Shown piece after piece: positions 7,424 to 15,695 of a stretch of 32,014 nt of DNA. Origin of the DNA: Clostridium sp. CAG:964 (GTDB lineage: Bacteria; Bacillota; Clostridia; Oscillospirales; Acutalibacteraceae); NCBI GenBank assembly GCA_000435335.1, contig FR891341.1:7494-39507 (forward strand). Direction: 5' to 3'. The position numbers and the translations under genes were made by a program. A model generated the notes under the pieces. That model worked only from the letters and a program-made list of their open reading frames with translations, searched no databases and was not told the DNA's origin. How positions within the stretch are numbered: position 1 is the first letter of the stretch; each line of letters begins with the position of its first letter.

Positions 7424-9544
7424 ATGAGAACAGGCTTTAAAAAAGCGGTAAGCGTAGCTTTGTGTGTGCTGTGTGCTGCAGTGGGTATTCCGACCGCATC
7501 CGCCGCCGACAATGTTGACACGCTGCTTTCTAAAATGACTACAGAAGAAAAAATAGCTCAAATGATAACCGTTGCAGTGCGCCAGTGGGACGGCGAGGAT
7601 TTTACCGTTATGGAGGACGATGTAGCTAATATTATTTCTAAAACCTCGGTAGGCGGGGTAATATTGTTTGCAGAAAACCTTGTCGATACCGAACAGTCTG
7701 TAAAGCTTACTACAGCATTTCAACAGGCGGCGTTAGCTTCAAAAAACAAGATACCGCTGTTTATCAGTACAGACCAAGAGGGCGGCGAGGTTGTAAGGCT
7801 GAACACAGGCACATCTCTGCCGGGCAATATGGCACTTGGTGCAATTAACAGTGCAAACGACGCCAAAACGGCAGGTAATATTTTGGGCAGTGAGCTTGCC
7901 GCTCTGGGAATAAATATGGACTTTGCACCGTCCCTTGATGTAAACAGTAATCCGTCTAATCCTATTATAGGCTTAAGGTCATTTTCTTCCGACCCCGCCA
8001 TAGTTTCGGCATTGGGCACACAGGTTATAAACGGTATTCAGCAGAATAATGTTGCGGCTGCCGCAAAGCATTTTCCGGGACACGGCGATACCTCAACAGA
8101 TTCCCACACATCACTGCCTAGTGTGGACAAGTCCTTAGACCAGCTTGAAAAATGCGAATTTCTTCCTTTTAAGGCTGCTATTGACAACGGCGTTGATGTT
8201 ATTATGACAGCACACATTCAGTTCCCACAGGTTGAAAAGAAAACTGTAAAGTCGGAAAGCGACGGCAGCAATGTAACTCTGCCGGCTACCCTTTCAAAAA
8301 CCTTTGTTACCGATATTCTTAGAAACAAGCTGGGCTTTAAGGGTGTTGTTACTACAGACGCTATGAATATGGGAGCTATTGCGGACAATTTTGGCGTAGC
8401 TCAGGCTTGTATTTTGGCCATTAATGCCGGTGTTGACAATTTGCTTATGCCTATTTCTTTGACAGATAAAAGCAGCGGTACAGAGCTTAAAGGGCTTATC
8501 GGCAACATTAAGTCGGCAGTAGTAAACGGCAATATAAAGGAAGAAACCATTGACAATGCAGTTAAGCGTATTTTACAGCTCAAGGAAAAGCGTGGAGTGC
8601 TTAACTACACTGCCCCTACAGCTGAAAACGCCAAGAAAATTGTAGGCAGTGCTGAAAACCACGAAAAAGAAGACGACCTTGCTGCAAAGGCAGTTACTGT
8701 ATTGAAAAATGAGGGAAATGTGCTTCCTTTTAAGCCTACAGAAAATCAAAACATAGCTTTGGTTGCTGCCTATGAAAATGAAACACCGGGTATGGAATAT
8801 GCAATGAGCAAAATGATTTCTCAAAAGACCATACCAAATGTAAACTATGAAACCTGTTATTATAACGATGGCTCATCAGCAGAAGAAATATTAAATACTG
8901 TCAGCGGTGCAGACTATGTAATAGTGCTGTCGGAAATGAACAGCAATGAGGATATAGCACAGGGCAGTTTAAATACCTATGTGCCAACCTCTGTGATGAA
9001 TTATTGCAAAGAAAACAATATTAAATGCGTAGTGGTCAGCGTTGGCAAGCCTTATGATACTGCAAACTATAAGGACGCTCAGGCTCTTATGGCAGCCTAT
9101 GGCTGTAACGGTATGAATCCGGAGGATACAGACGGCTCTCAGCCTGCGACATATACCTATGGCCCAAATATTTTGGCAGCTGTGGAGGTTGCCTTTGGCT
9201 ATAAAAACCCATACGGCACATTGCCGGTAGATATTCCGGCGGTGCTTTCCGACGGTTCTATGTATGAAGCTAATTTAGTGTTCAAAAAAGGCGACGGCTT
9301 GCTGTTTGCCGGTACAGTAAGACCGGCAGAAGCTGCAACACAGCCTGCAGCTACAGAAGACGAAAAGGCAACCGCCCCGTCAAATGGCAGTGACCCGGTA
9401 AACAGCTTTATGAATACACTGCAAAACAGCGGTTATTTCCTTATAGTAGCGTGCCTGCTGGCGGCTGCATTGGTTGTAATTATTATTATTATTGCTGTTG
9501 CTGTCAAAGGCGGAAAGAAAAAATCGAATAAAAAAATCCAATAA
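7424..9544 (+). CDS. Glycoside hydrolase family 3 beta-N-acetylhexosaminidase, NagZ-like, exported and membrane anchored
   Basis: This 706-residue protein starts at the ATG at 7424, chosen over 7391 because AGGAGG lies 9 bases before it and the N-terminus then reads as a clean signal peptide (RTGFKKAVSVALCVLCA...TASA). The GH3 domain covers about residues 35-395. It has KHFPGHGDTSTDSH at 215-228, containing the Asp226-His228 acid/base dyad of NagZ enzymes, and the nucleophile Asp312 in VVTTDAMNMG. A second alpha/beta domain follows, as in the Bacillus NagZ/YbbD type. The C-terminus has a long hydrophobic helix (about 668-690) and a lysine-rich tail, so the enzyme is probably anchored outside the cell by its C-terminus. 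The likely role is release of N-acetylglucosamine from muropeptides or other glycans during wall recycling. Exact substrate is inferred from family motifs. It is flanked by terminators, so it is monocistronic. Confidence 0.9.
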   Translation: MRTGFKKAVSVALCVLCAAVGIPTASAADNVDTLLSKMTTEEKIAQMITVAVRQWDGEDFTVMEDDVANIISKTSVGGVILFAENLVDTEQSVKLTTAFQQAALASKNKIPLFISTDQEGGEVVRLNTGTSLPGNMALGAINSANDAKTAGNILGSELAALGINMDFAPSLDVNSNPSNPIIGLRSFSSDPAIVSALGTQVINGIQQNNVAAAAKHFPGHGDTSTDSHTSLPSVDKSLDQLEKCEFLPFKAAIDNGVDVIMTAHIQFPQVEKKTVKSESDGSNVTLPATLSKTFVTDILRNKLGFKGVVTTDAMNMGAIADNFGVAQACILAINAGVDNLLMPISLTDKSSGTELKGLIGNIKSAVVNGNIKEETIDNAVKRILQLKEKRGVLNYTAPTAENAKKIVGSAENHEKEDDLAAKAVTVLKNEGNVLPFKPTENQNIALVAAYENETPGMEYAMSKMISQKTIPNVNYETCYYNDGSSAEEILNTVSGADYVIVLSEMNSNEDIAQGSLNTYVPTSVMNYCKENNIKCVVVSVGKPYDTANYKDAQALMAAYGCNGMNPEDTDGSQPATYTYGPNILAAVEVAFGYKNPYGTLPVDIPAVLSDGSMYEANLVFKKGDGLLFAGTVRPAEAATQPAATEDEKATAPSNGSDPVNSFMNTLQNSGYFLIVACLLAAALVVIIIIIAVAVKGGKKKSNKKIQ

Positions 9545-9569
9545 ATAATTTGCGGACAACTAACCTGTT

Positions 9570-9616
9570 AAAGACACAGCAGACCTCGGCTTTTTGCCAA
9601 GGCTTGCTGTGTCTTT
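9570..9616 (+). terminator. Strong intrinsic terminator after the GH3 gene
   Basis: AAAGACACAGCA (9570-9581) pairs perfectly with TGCTGTGTCTTT (9605-9616). The intervening sequence can extend the stem further, and TTTT follows. It is located 25 bases after the stop codon. Confidence 0.9.
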
Positions 9617-9617
9617 T

Positions 9618-10010
9618 GCTGAATACCGCTTATTTTGCGAAATCGTGTATAAGAATAAAGCAGTGCCGAATATCACCGTACGGTGTATAAAAGCCCTTGT
9701 GCTTCGATGTAATTATTGATTTTTATATAGCGGCTTAGCTGTAAAACTAATGTAGCTGCCATATTTTTAATGCTTGTGGCATATACTGTTAATAATAAAT
9801 GTGAGGTTATTTAGTGCCGGTTGTATTTGCAGACTGTTGAGGCGGATAAATGCAATGGCTTAAAGCGGCTTTGTAATCTGCTTTTTAGCTTTATACCACA
9901 ACACAGGCTGTATAAATGTCGGTTTTATGAAAAGTAATGGCTAAAGTGCATAAAAAATATATAAATTATTGTTAATATTAGGTGAACTTTTAGTTTTTAA
10001 TTAAAAAACA
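9618..10010. other. Non-coding AT-rich spacer before the EF-G-like gene
   Basis: No open frame with a ribosome binding site is seen. Notable content is a perfect 12-base palindrome CACCGTACGGTG at 9674-9685 and, just before the promoter, an AT-rich inverted repeat around GTTTTTAATTAAAAAAC near 9992-10008. Otherwise I see nothing recognisable here. Confidence 0.5.
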
Positions 10011-10039
10011 TTGCACTAAATGTATGCATAGTATATAAT
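10011..10039 (+). promoter_or_regulatory. Promoter of the EF-G-like gene
   Basis: TTGCAC (10011-10016) and TATAAT (10034-10039) are separated by 17 bases. The start codon lies 77 bases after the -10 box, leaving a leader of about 70 bases. Confidence 0.65.
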
Positions 10040-10115
10040 GTTCTTAACATAAATTTACATATTTGTGCATAATGCTAATACAGTTAAAATAAAGTGTAGG
10101 AGTGAAACAACAGCA

Positions 10116-12179
10116 ATGAAACAGTACGAAGCTAAAAAAATAAAGAATATAGTTTTATGCGGACATGGCGGATGTGGAAAAACCTCTGTAGCCGAGTCTA
10201 TGATTTTTTTGTCGGGAGCTGCCGAGCGTCTTGGCAGAATAAACGACGGAAACACTGTTATGGATTTTGATCCTGAGGAGATAAAAAGAAAAGTATCTGT
10301 AATGTCGGCAGTAGCACCTATTGAGTGGAAGGGCTATAAAATTAATCTTATAGATACTCCCGGACTTTTCGACTTTGTTGGCGGCGTATGTGAGGGTATG
10401 CGTGCCGCTGACACGGCACTTATAGTTGTTTCGGGCAAGGACGGCGTTGGCGTCGGTACAGACAAAGCTTTTAAAATGGCTGAAAAGTCGGGTATGTCAA
10501 AGGTGTTCTTTGTAAACGGTCTTTGCGACGAAAGTGCGAGATTTTACAGAGTTTTTGAAACTCTAAAGGCACATTACGGCCCGTCTGTTTGTCCTGTTGT
10601 TGTGCCGTATATAGAAAACGGTCAGGCTAATTGCTATGTAAATATTCTTGAGTATAAGGCATACAGATATGAAAACGGCAAGATAACTCAAACCGCCATG
10701 CCTGATATGGGCGACCGTCTTGAGGGCTTGCGTACGGCTATTTATGAGGCTGTAGCAGAAACCGACGAGGAAATGTTTGAAAAGTACTTCAGCGGTGAGG
10801 AGTTTACTCCGGAGGAGGTTATTGTAGGCGTCAGCCGTGGCGTAAAGGAGGGTACTATTACCCCGGTATTCTGCGGTGACGCTCAAAATACATATGGTAT
10901 AGAGCATCTGCTGAACGGCATTAACTGGCTTGTTCCGTCAGCAGACGAAAGGGTTGAAATTGCAGTTGACACAAACGGCGAGCCTGTAGAGCTAAAGGCA
11001 AATGAGAATGCAGCCACAGCTGCTATAGTTTTCAAAACTGTTGCCGATCCGTTTGTAGGTAAGCTTTCCTACTTTAAGGTAGTATCAGGCAAGGTTACGC
11101 CTGACAGTCCACTTGTAAATATGAGAACAGGTGCTGTAGAAAAAATAAGCAAGGTTCTTATTCCAAAGGGCAAAAAGCAGGAGGAAGCAAGGTGCATAAC
11201 AGCAGGTGACATAGGTGCGGTGGCAAAGCTTAGCTCAACTAACACAGGCGATACTCTTTGTGCACCAACCAGAAAGGTGACCTTAGAGGGTATAAGCTAC
11301 CCTGTGCCTACATATAAAATGACGGTTGCACCTAAAACAAAGGGTGAAGAAGACAAGGTGGCACAGGCTCTTGCTAAAATTTCAGAGGAAGACCCTACTG
11401 TAGTAACACAGGCAGATAAGGAAACAAAGGAAATGATCCTTGCAGGCATGGGCGAGCAGCACCTTGATGTTGTAGTGTCTAAGCTGAAAAATAAATTTAA
11501 TCTTGATGTTGTTTTAAGCACGCCAAAGGTAGCGTACCGTGAAACTATACGCAAAAGCGTTAAGGTGCAGGGCAAGCACAAAAAGCAGTCGGGCGGACAC
11601 GGTCAGTTTGGTGATGTTTGGATAGAGTTTGAGCCTTCAGACTGCGAAGGCTTGGAGTTTGCAGAGAGGGTTGTAGGCGGTGCAGTGCCAAAGGGATTTT
11701 TCCCGGCAGTGGAAAAAGGACTTAGAGAGAGCATAAAGAAGGGCCCTCTGGCAGGCTATCCTGTAGTGGGCGTAAAGGCAACCTTGTATGACGGCTCGTA
11801 CCACCCTGTAGACTCGTCGGAAATGTCATTTAAAATGGCGGCTGCGGTAGCTTACAAAAACGGTATGCCGCAGGCAAGTCCGGTACTGCTTGAGCCGGTA
11901 GAGTCCGTGTCGGTAATGGTGCCCGATGCAAATATGGGCGACATTATGGGAGAGGTAAATAAACGCCGTGGCAGAGTGCTGGGTATGAATCCGGGCGAGG
12001 ACGGCTTGCAGACTGTTGAGGCGGAGGTTCCGGCTGCCGAGATGAGCGATTTTTCGGTTTATCTCAGGCAGGTAACTCAGGGTAAGGGCAGCTACAAAAC
12101 AGCCTTTGCAAGATATGAGCCTGTTCCGGAAAGTATTGCAGCAAAAATAATAGAAAACCGAAAAGGTGAAAATAAGTAA
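10116..12179 (+). CDS. Elongation factor G-like translational GTPase (paralog, altered G motifs)
   Basis: This 687-residue protein starts at the ATG at 10116, where the family's MKxYxxxxIKNI start falls; AGGAG lies 13 bases upstream, slightly far. It has the EF-G domain order: GTPase, beta barrel (about 290-370), domain III, domain IV with GGHGQFGDVWIEFEP, and domain V near the end. It belongs to the EF-G-like group common beside true EF-G in many bacteria (GRxxDGNTxxDxDPEE, KRKVSV), not to canonical FusA. The P loop GHGGCGKTS (16-24) is intact. Where true EF-G has the catalytic His of DTPGH, this protein has Leu84 (DTPGL). The guanine-specificity motif NKMD reads NGLC (134-137), followed by Asp138. 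GTP hydrolysis or nucleotide choice may therefore be altered. Its cellular role is unknown; canonical translocation is presumably done by another EF-G. Confidence 0.85.
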   Translation: MKQYEAKKIKNIVLCGHGGCGKTSVAESMIFLSGAAERLGRINDGNTVMDFDPEEIKRKVSVMSAVAPIEWKGYKINLIDTPGLFDFVGGVCEGMRAADTALIVVSGKDGVGVGTDKAFKMAEKSGMSKVFFVNGLCDESARFYRVFETLKAHYGPSVCPVVVPYIENGQANCYVNILEYKAYRYENGKITQTAMPDMGDRLEGLRTAIYEAVAETDEEMFEKYFSGEEFTPEEVIVGVSRGVKEGTITPVFCGDAQNTYGIEHLLNGINWLVPSADERVEIAVDTNGEPVELKANENAATAAIVFKTVADPFVGKLSYFKVVSGKVTPDSPLVNMRTGAVEKISKVLIPKGKKQEEARCITAGDIGAVAKLSSTNTGDTLCAPTRKVTLEGISYPVPTYKMTVAPKTKGEEDKVAQALAKISEEDPTVVTQADKETKEMILAGMGEQHLDVVVSKLKNKFNLDVVLSTPKVAYRETIRKSVKVQGKHKKQSGGHGQFGDVWIEFEPSDCEGLEFAERVVGGAVPKGFFPAVEKGLRESIKKGPLAGYPVVGVKATLYDGSYHPVDSSEMSFKMAAAVAYKNGMPQASPVLLEPVESVSVMVPDANMGDIMGEVNKRRGRVLGMNPGEDGLQTVEAEVPAAEMSDFSVYLRQVTQGKGSYKTAFARYEPVPESIAAKIIENRKGENK

Positions 12180-12248
12180 TTAATCAGAAACACACTTTTT
12201 TCTGCGGATTATATAGATTATTTATAAATTAGTGCTTTTATATCGAAC

Positions 12249-12284
12249 GGGCTGCTTAGGAGTATAAATTTTTCCGAGCAGCCC
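12249..12284 (+). terminator. Intrinsic terminator after the EF-G-like gene
   Basis: GGGCTGCT (12249-12256) pairs with AGCAGCCC (12277-12284), with an additional inner GGA/TCC pairing, followed by tgtttttgtt. Confidence 0.8.
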
Positions 12285-12431
12285 TGTTTTTGTTAAATAT
12301 ATACTTAACCTGTTCTGAAAAACAAATTAAAATGTACGCAGTAAAAATGCTTTTTTTACATTAAATTAGTGTATAATTATTATCGTAGAGAATCAGTACC
12401 TGATTTAGAAGTGCAAATTAAGGTGATTTAT

Positions 12432-13211
12432 ATGAAAGCGGCAATATTTCAAATGAATATAGAGTGGGAAGATAAAGAGAAAAATTTATTAAAGGTTGAA
12501 AGAGCGGCGGCAGAGGCGTCACAAAATGGGGCAGATGTTATTTTTTTGCCCGAGATGAGCCTAACGGGCTTTTCTATGAATATAAAAGCTACAGCCGAGG
12601 CCGACAAATACACCGTACTGCGGGCACAGGACATTTGCAGAAAATACGGTATTGCCATGGGAATTGGCTGGACAGAGCAGTGCGGTGCTAAGGCGAAAAA
12701 TTGCTACACTGTTTTAGATAAAAGGGGCAGAATTTTAAGTACATATGTAAAAATTCACCCGTTTTCCTACAGCGGTGAGGATAAATATTTTGTTAAGGGC
12801 GAAGAACTGACAGAGTATAAAATAGAGAATACCTGTTTTTCTACGGCAATATGCTATGATGTGCGTTTTCCGGAGCTGTTTCATGGCATAAGCAAAAACC
12901 GTTTGGTTACAGCTGTAGTTGTGCCTGCTAACTGGCCGCAAAAAAGAGAAGGCCACTGGAGAGTGCTTACACAGGCAAGAGCAATAGAAAACCAGCTGTA
13001 TATACTTGCGGTAAACTGTGTAGGAAGCATAGGCGGTGTAAGCTACAGCGGCGGCTCCTGCATAATAGCTCCCGACGGTGAGCTTGTTGCCGAATGCGGC
13101 AATAACGAAGAAATTGTATATGCAGGCTTGGGGTATGATATTGAAAAATTGCGAAGCAGCTTTCCTGTGTACAATGACAGAAATGTAAATTTTTATAAAT
13201 CCATTTTGTGA
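12432..13211 (+). CDS. Carbon-nitrogen hydrolase, omega-amidase (Nit2/YafV) type
   Basis: This 259-residue protein of the nitrilase superfamily starts at the ATG at 12432, preceded by AAGGTGAT; upstream frame extension to 12369 has no ribosome binding site. The catalytic triad is complete: Glu41 in FLPEMSLTGF, Lys107 in YVKIHPFSYSGED, and Cys141 in AICYDVRFPELF. The Cys motif and the KxHPFSYxGED block are those of omega-amidases, which hydrolyse alpha-ketoglutaramate or alpha-ketosuccinamate and repair the products of transaminase side reactions. Length matches the family. The protein is cytoplasmic. It lies alone between a terminator and the glgB promoter, with TATAAT at 12372-12377 as a possible -10 box. 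The specific substrate is inferred from family motifs. Confidence 0.88.
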   Translation: MKAAIFQMNIEWEDKEKNLLKVERAAAEASQNGADVIFLPEMSLTGFSMNIKATAEADKYTVLRAQDICRKYGIAMGIGWTEQCGAKAKNCYTVLDKRGRILSTYVKIHPFSYSGEDKYFVKGEELTEYKIENTCFSTAICYDVRFPELFHGISKNRLVTAVVVPANWPQKREGHWRVLTQARAIENQLYILAVNCVGSIGGVSYSGGSCIIAPDGELVAECGNNEEIVYAGLGYDIEKLRSSFPVYNDRNVNFYKSIL

Positions 13212-13321
13212 AATGGCATATCCCATTGTAAAGAAAAATTAAAGTTGTGGTAAAAATTCCGCAATGTGTATAAATATTTGCATATAATCTTTAAAAAATC
13301 ATATGAAATTTAACTAATCTA

Positions 13322-13350
13322 TTGAAATTTATTGAATGCGTTGGTATTAT
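13322..13350 (+). promoter_or_regulatory. Promoter of the glycogen operon
   Basis: TTGAAA (13322-13327) and TATTAT (13345-13350) are separated by 17 bases. They lie 52 bases upstream of the glgB start. Confidence 0.6.
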
Positions 13351-13401
13351 ATTACTATGGAATGATGTAGAGGATAACACAAAGAGGAAAGGGCTATCTT
13401 T

Positions 13402-15591
13402 ATGCAGAATGTAATGGACGAAAAACAGCATTTACAGGCGTTCTACAGCGGCAACAGCTGTAACGCTTATGAATATATGGGCTCGCACAGGGTTGGCGAC
13501 GAAAACTGCTTTGTCTTTAGGGTGTGGGCACCAAACGCCTTGTCGGTATCGGTAATAGGCAGCTTTAATAATTGGGACGAAACGGCAAATTATATGTCAC
13601 GCATAGGAAACGGCGATGTATGGGAGTGCTATATAAATAATGTAAATCAGTATGACTCTTATAAGTATTGTATAGAAGCAAAGGACTACAGAAGGTTATA
13701 TAAATCCGACCCCTACGGTTTTCATTTTGAAACAAGGCCAAACAATGCGTCCAGAGTTTATTGTCTGGATAATTTCCGTTGGAATGACAGTAAATGGTTG
13801 GAAAGCAGAAAGAATATTAATGTAAAAGAAGCCCCTATGAATGTGTATGAGGTTCATATTGGCTCATGGCGAAGATACCCCGACGGCAATTTTTATGATT
13901 ACAAGGAGCTGGCAAACCAGCTTGTGCCTTATGTTAAGGAAATGAGCTATACACACATTGAGCTTATGCCGGTTATGGAATACCCGTATGACGGCTCATG
14001 GGGCTACCAGCCAACGGGCTATTTTGCTCCTACTTCACGCTACGGTGACCCTGAGGGCTTTATGTATTTGGTTGACAAGTGCCACCAAAACGGTATCGGG
14101 GTAATTATTGACTGGCCTATTTCTCAGTTCCCAAAGGACGACTATGCCCTGGCGTTGTTTGACGGCACCTGCTGCTACGAATATCACGATCCGTTAAAGG
14201 CAAACCGTGAAGAAAAAGGTACGCTGGTGTTCGACTATTCACGCTATGAGGTTATCAGCTTTCTGCTTTCCAGTGCAGCCTTTTGGATTGAAAAATACCA
14301 TATTGACGGTTTGAGGCTGGACAATGTTGCCGCTATGCTTTACCTTGACTATGACCGTGCCGGTAAGGAATCGGCGAAAAACCAATTTGGCGGCAAAGAA
14401 AACCTGGAGGCTGTTGCATTTATACAAAGATTAAACACAAGCCTGCACAGACTTTACCCAAGCGTAATTACCTTTGCCGAGGAGTCCACAGCATGGCCTA
14501 TGATAACAAAGCCTGTTAAAGAGGGCGGCTTAGGCTTTGACTTTAAGTGGAATATGGGCTGGATGAACGATATGCTGCACTATATGTCGCTGGATCCGTT
14601 TTACAGACCGTTTAACCATGCTAATTTAACATTTTCTTTTTTCTATGCGTTTTCTGAAAGCTTTGTTCTGCCGATTTCGCACGATGTGGTGGTTTACGGC
14701 AAAAAGTCATTGTTCAGTAAAATGCCGGGGGATTTCAACAGTAAGTTTGACCAGGTAAGAATATTTATGGCATACACTATGATGCACCCGGGCAAAAAGC
14801 TGACCTTTATGGGTGCCGAAATAGGACAAATGGAAGAATGGAACACCGACAGTGAGCTTGCCTGGAGTGTACTGGAATATCCTAAAAACAAGCAGCTAAA
14901 GCACTTTATAAAGTGTTTGAACAGGTTTTATGCAGATAATCCGCCTATGTATCAAATAGAGGATTCATGGAAGGGCTTCCACTGGATTCACCATGACGAC
15001 TATACACAGTGTGTGCTTGCCTTTAGAAGACTTGACAAAAACGGAAACGGTATTATAGTTGTGTGCAACTTTTTACCTATTAAGCGGGAGGGCTATTATA
15101 TTGGCGTTCCTTACAAGGGGGCTTATTCAGAGGTGCTAAACACCGACCTTGCAGAGTATGGAGGCTCCGGTATTTCAAACGGACACAGCATTGCTACAGA
15201 GGATGTTCCTATGCACGGGTATGACCAAAGCATAAAACTTACTTTGCCTCCGTTGTCGGTTATGTATTTTGTTTGCGTTGAAGGTAAAGACCAAAACGAA
15301 AAAATAAATGTAGCCGAAGAGGACAAGGAAACCATGGAGGAGCTTATAGAGCTTAACGAAAAAATAGCCGAAATAGAAGAAACAGAAAATTCTGACAGTG
15401 AAGCCGATTTGCCTCCTAAGGTGCGGGAAAAAGTGAAAGAAACCAAACCTACCCAGCCAACCGTCAGCAGTGCTAAAGGTGAAGCCGATTTGCCGCCTAA
15501 GGAACAGGAAAAGTCGGAGGAGGCTAAAAAGCCGGCACAGGCTGTTCCCTTGAAGGAGGACGAAGAAGCATCCGAAAAAAGCAAAGCATAA
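13402..15591 (+). CDS. glgB: 1,4-alpha-glucan branching enzyme GlgB (atypical active site)
   Basis: This 729-residue GH13 protein comprises a CBM48 domain (about 20-125, VWAPNALSVSVIGSFNNWDE), the catalytic barrel (about 140-520, starting at the NVYEVHIGSWRR strand), a C-terminal beta domain, and an acidic, proline-rich tail of about 90 residues. The N-terminal N1 domain of E. coli GlgB is absent. Nucleophile Asp307 (DGLRLDNVA), acid/base Glu360 (FAEES) and the stabiliser His427-Asp428 are present. In region I, where branching enzymes have DWVPxHF, this protein reads DWPISQF, so the conserved histidine (His340 in E. coli) is Gln242. Region IV reads HDVVVYGK instead of HDEVVHGK. The tail contains ADLPPK twice and looks disordered. 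The ATG has a purine-rich AGAGGAAAGGG upstream. It is the first gene of the operon with glgC, glgD and glgA. It should form alpha-1,6 branches, but activity is uncertain. Confidence 0.9.
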   Translation: MQNVMDEKQHLQAFYSGNSCNAYEYMGSHRVGDENCFVFRVWAPNALSVSVIGSFNNWDETANYMSRIGNGDVWECYINNVNQYDSYKYCIEAKDYRRLYKSDPYGFHFETRPNNASRVYCLDNFRWNDSKWLESRKNINVKEAPMNVYEVHIGSWRRYPDGNFYDYKELANQLVPYVKEMSYTHIELMPVMEYPYDGSWGYQPTGYFAPTSRYGDPEGFMYLVDKCHQNGIGVIIDWPISQFPKDDYALALFDGTCCYEYHDPLKANREEKGTLVFDYSRYEVISFLLSSAAFWIEKYHIDGLRLDNVAAMLYLDYDRAGKESAKNQFGGKENLEAVAFIQRLNTSLHRLYPSVITFAEESTAWPMITKPVKEGGLGFDFKWNMGWMNDMLHYMSLDPFYRPFNHANLTFSFFYAFSESFVLPISHDVVVYGKKSLFSKMPGDFNSKFDQVRIFMAYTMMHPGKKLTFMGAEIGQMEEWNTDSELAWSVLEYPKNKQLKHFIKCLNRFYADNPPMYQIEDSWKGFHWIHHDDYTQCVLAFRRLDKNGNGIIVVCNFLPIKREGYYIGVPYKGAYSEVLNTDLAEYGGSGISNGHSIATEDVPMHGYDQSIKLTLPPLSVMYFVCVEGKDQNEKINVAEEDKETMEELIELNEKIAEIEETENSDSEADLPPKVREKVKETKPTQPTVSSAKGEADLPPKEQEKSEEAKKPAQAVPLKEDEEASEKSKA

Positions 15592-15695
15592 TGGCAGCCT
15601 TAAAATAAGGGGCTTTAATAATATAAAAAATTTGTTTATAAATATCTAATAGTTGATTATAAAACAAAAGGAAATATTAAGGAGGAATAAATACG
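15592..15695 (+). other. Spacer between glgB and glgC
   Basis: The gap is 104 bases. A small hairpin, GCCTTA/TAAGG around 15596-15613, with an AT-rich run behind it could attenuate transcription or mark processing. No strong terminator or promoter is evident, so glgC may be read from the glgB promoter. Confidence 0.35.

Noticed and set aside
12735..13226. Minus-strand open frame of 163 codons
   Set aside because: It is antisense to the carbon-nitrogen hydrolase, whose catalytic triad is intact; no start signal is seen.
15123..15584. Minus-strand open frame rich in Ser
   Set aside because: It is antisense to the acidic GlgB tail; the Ser-rich content mirrors Glu/Lys codons and no ribosome binding site is present.
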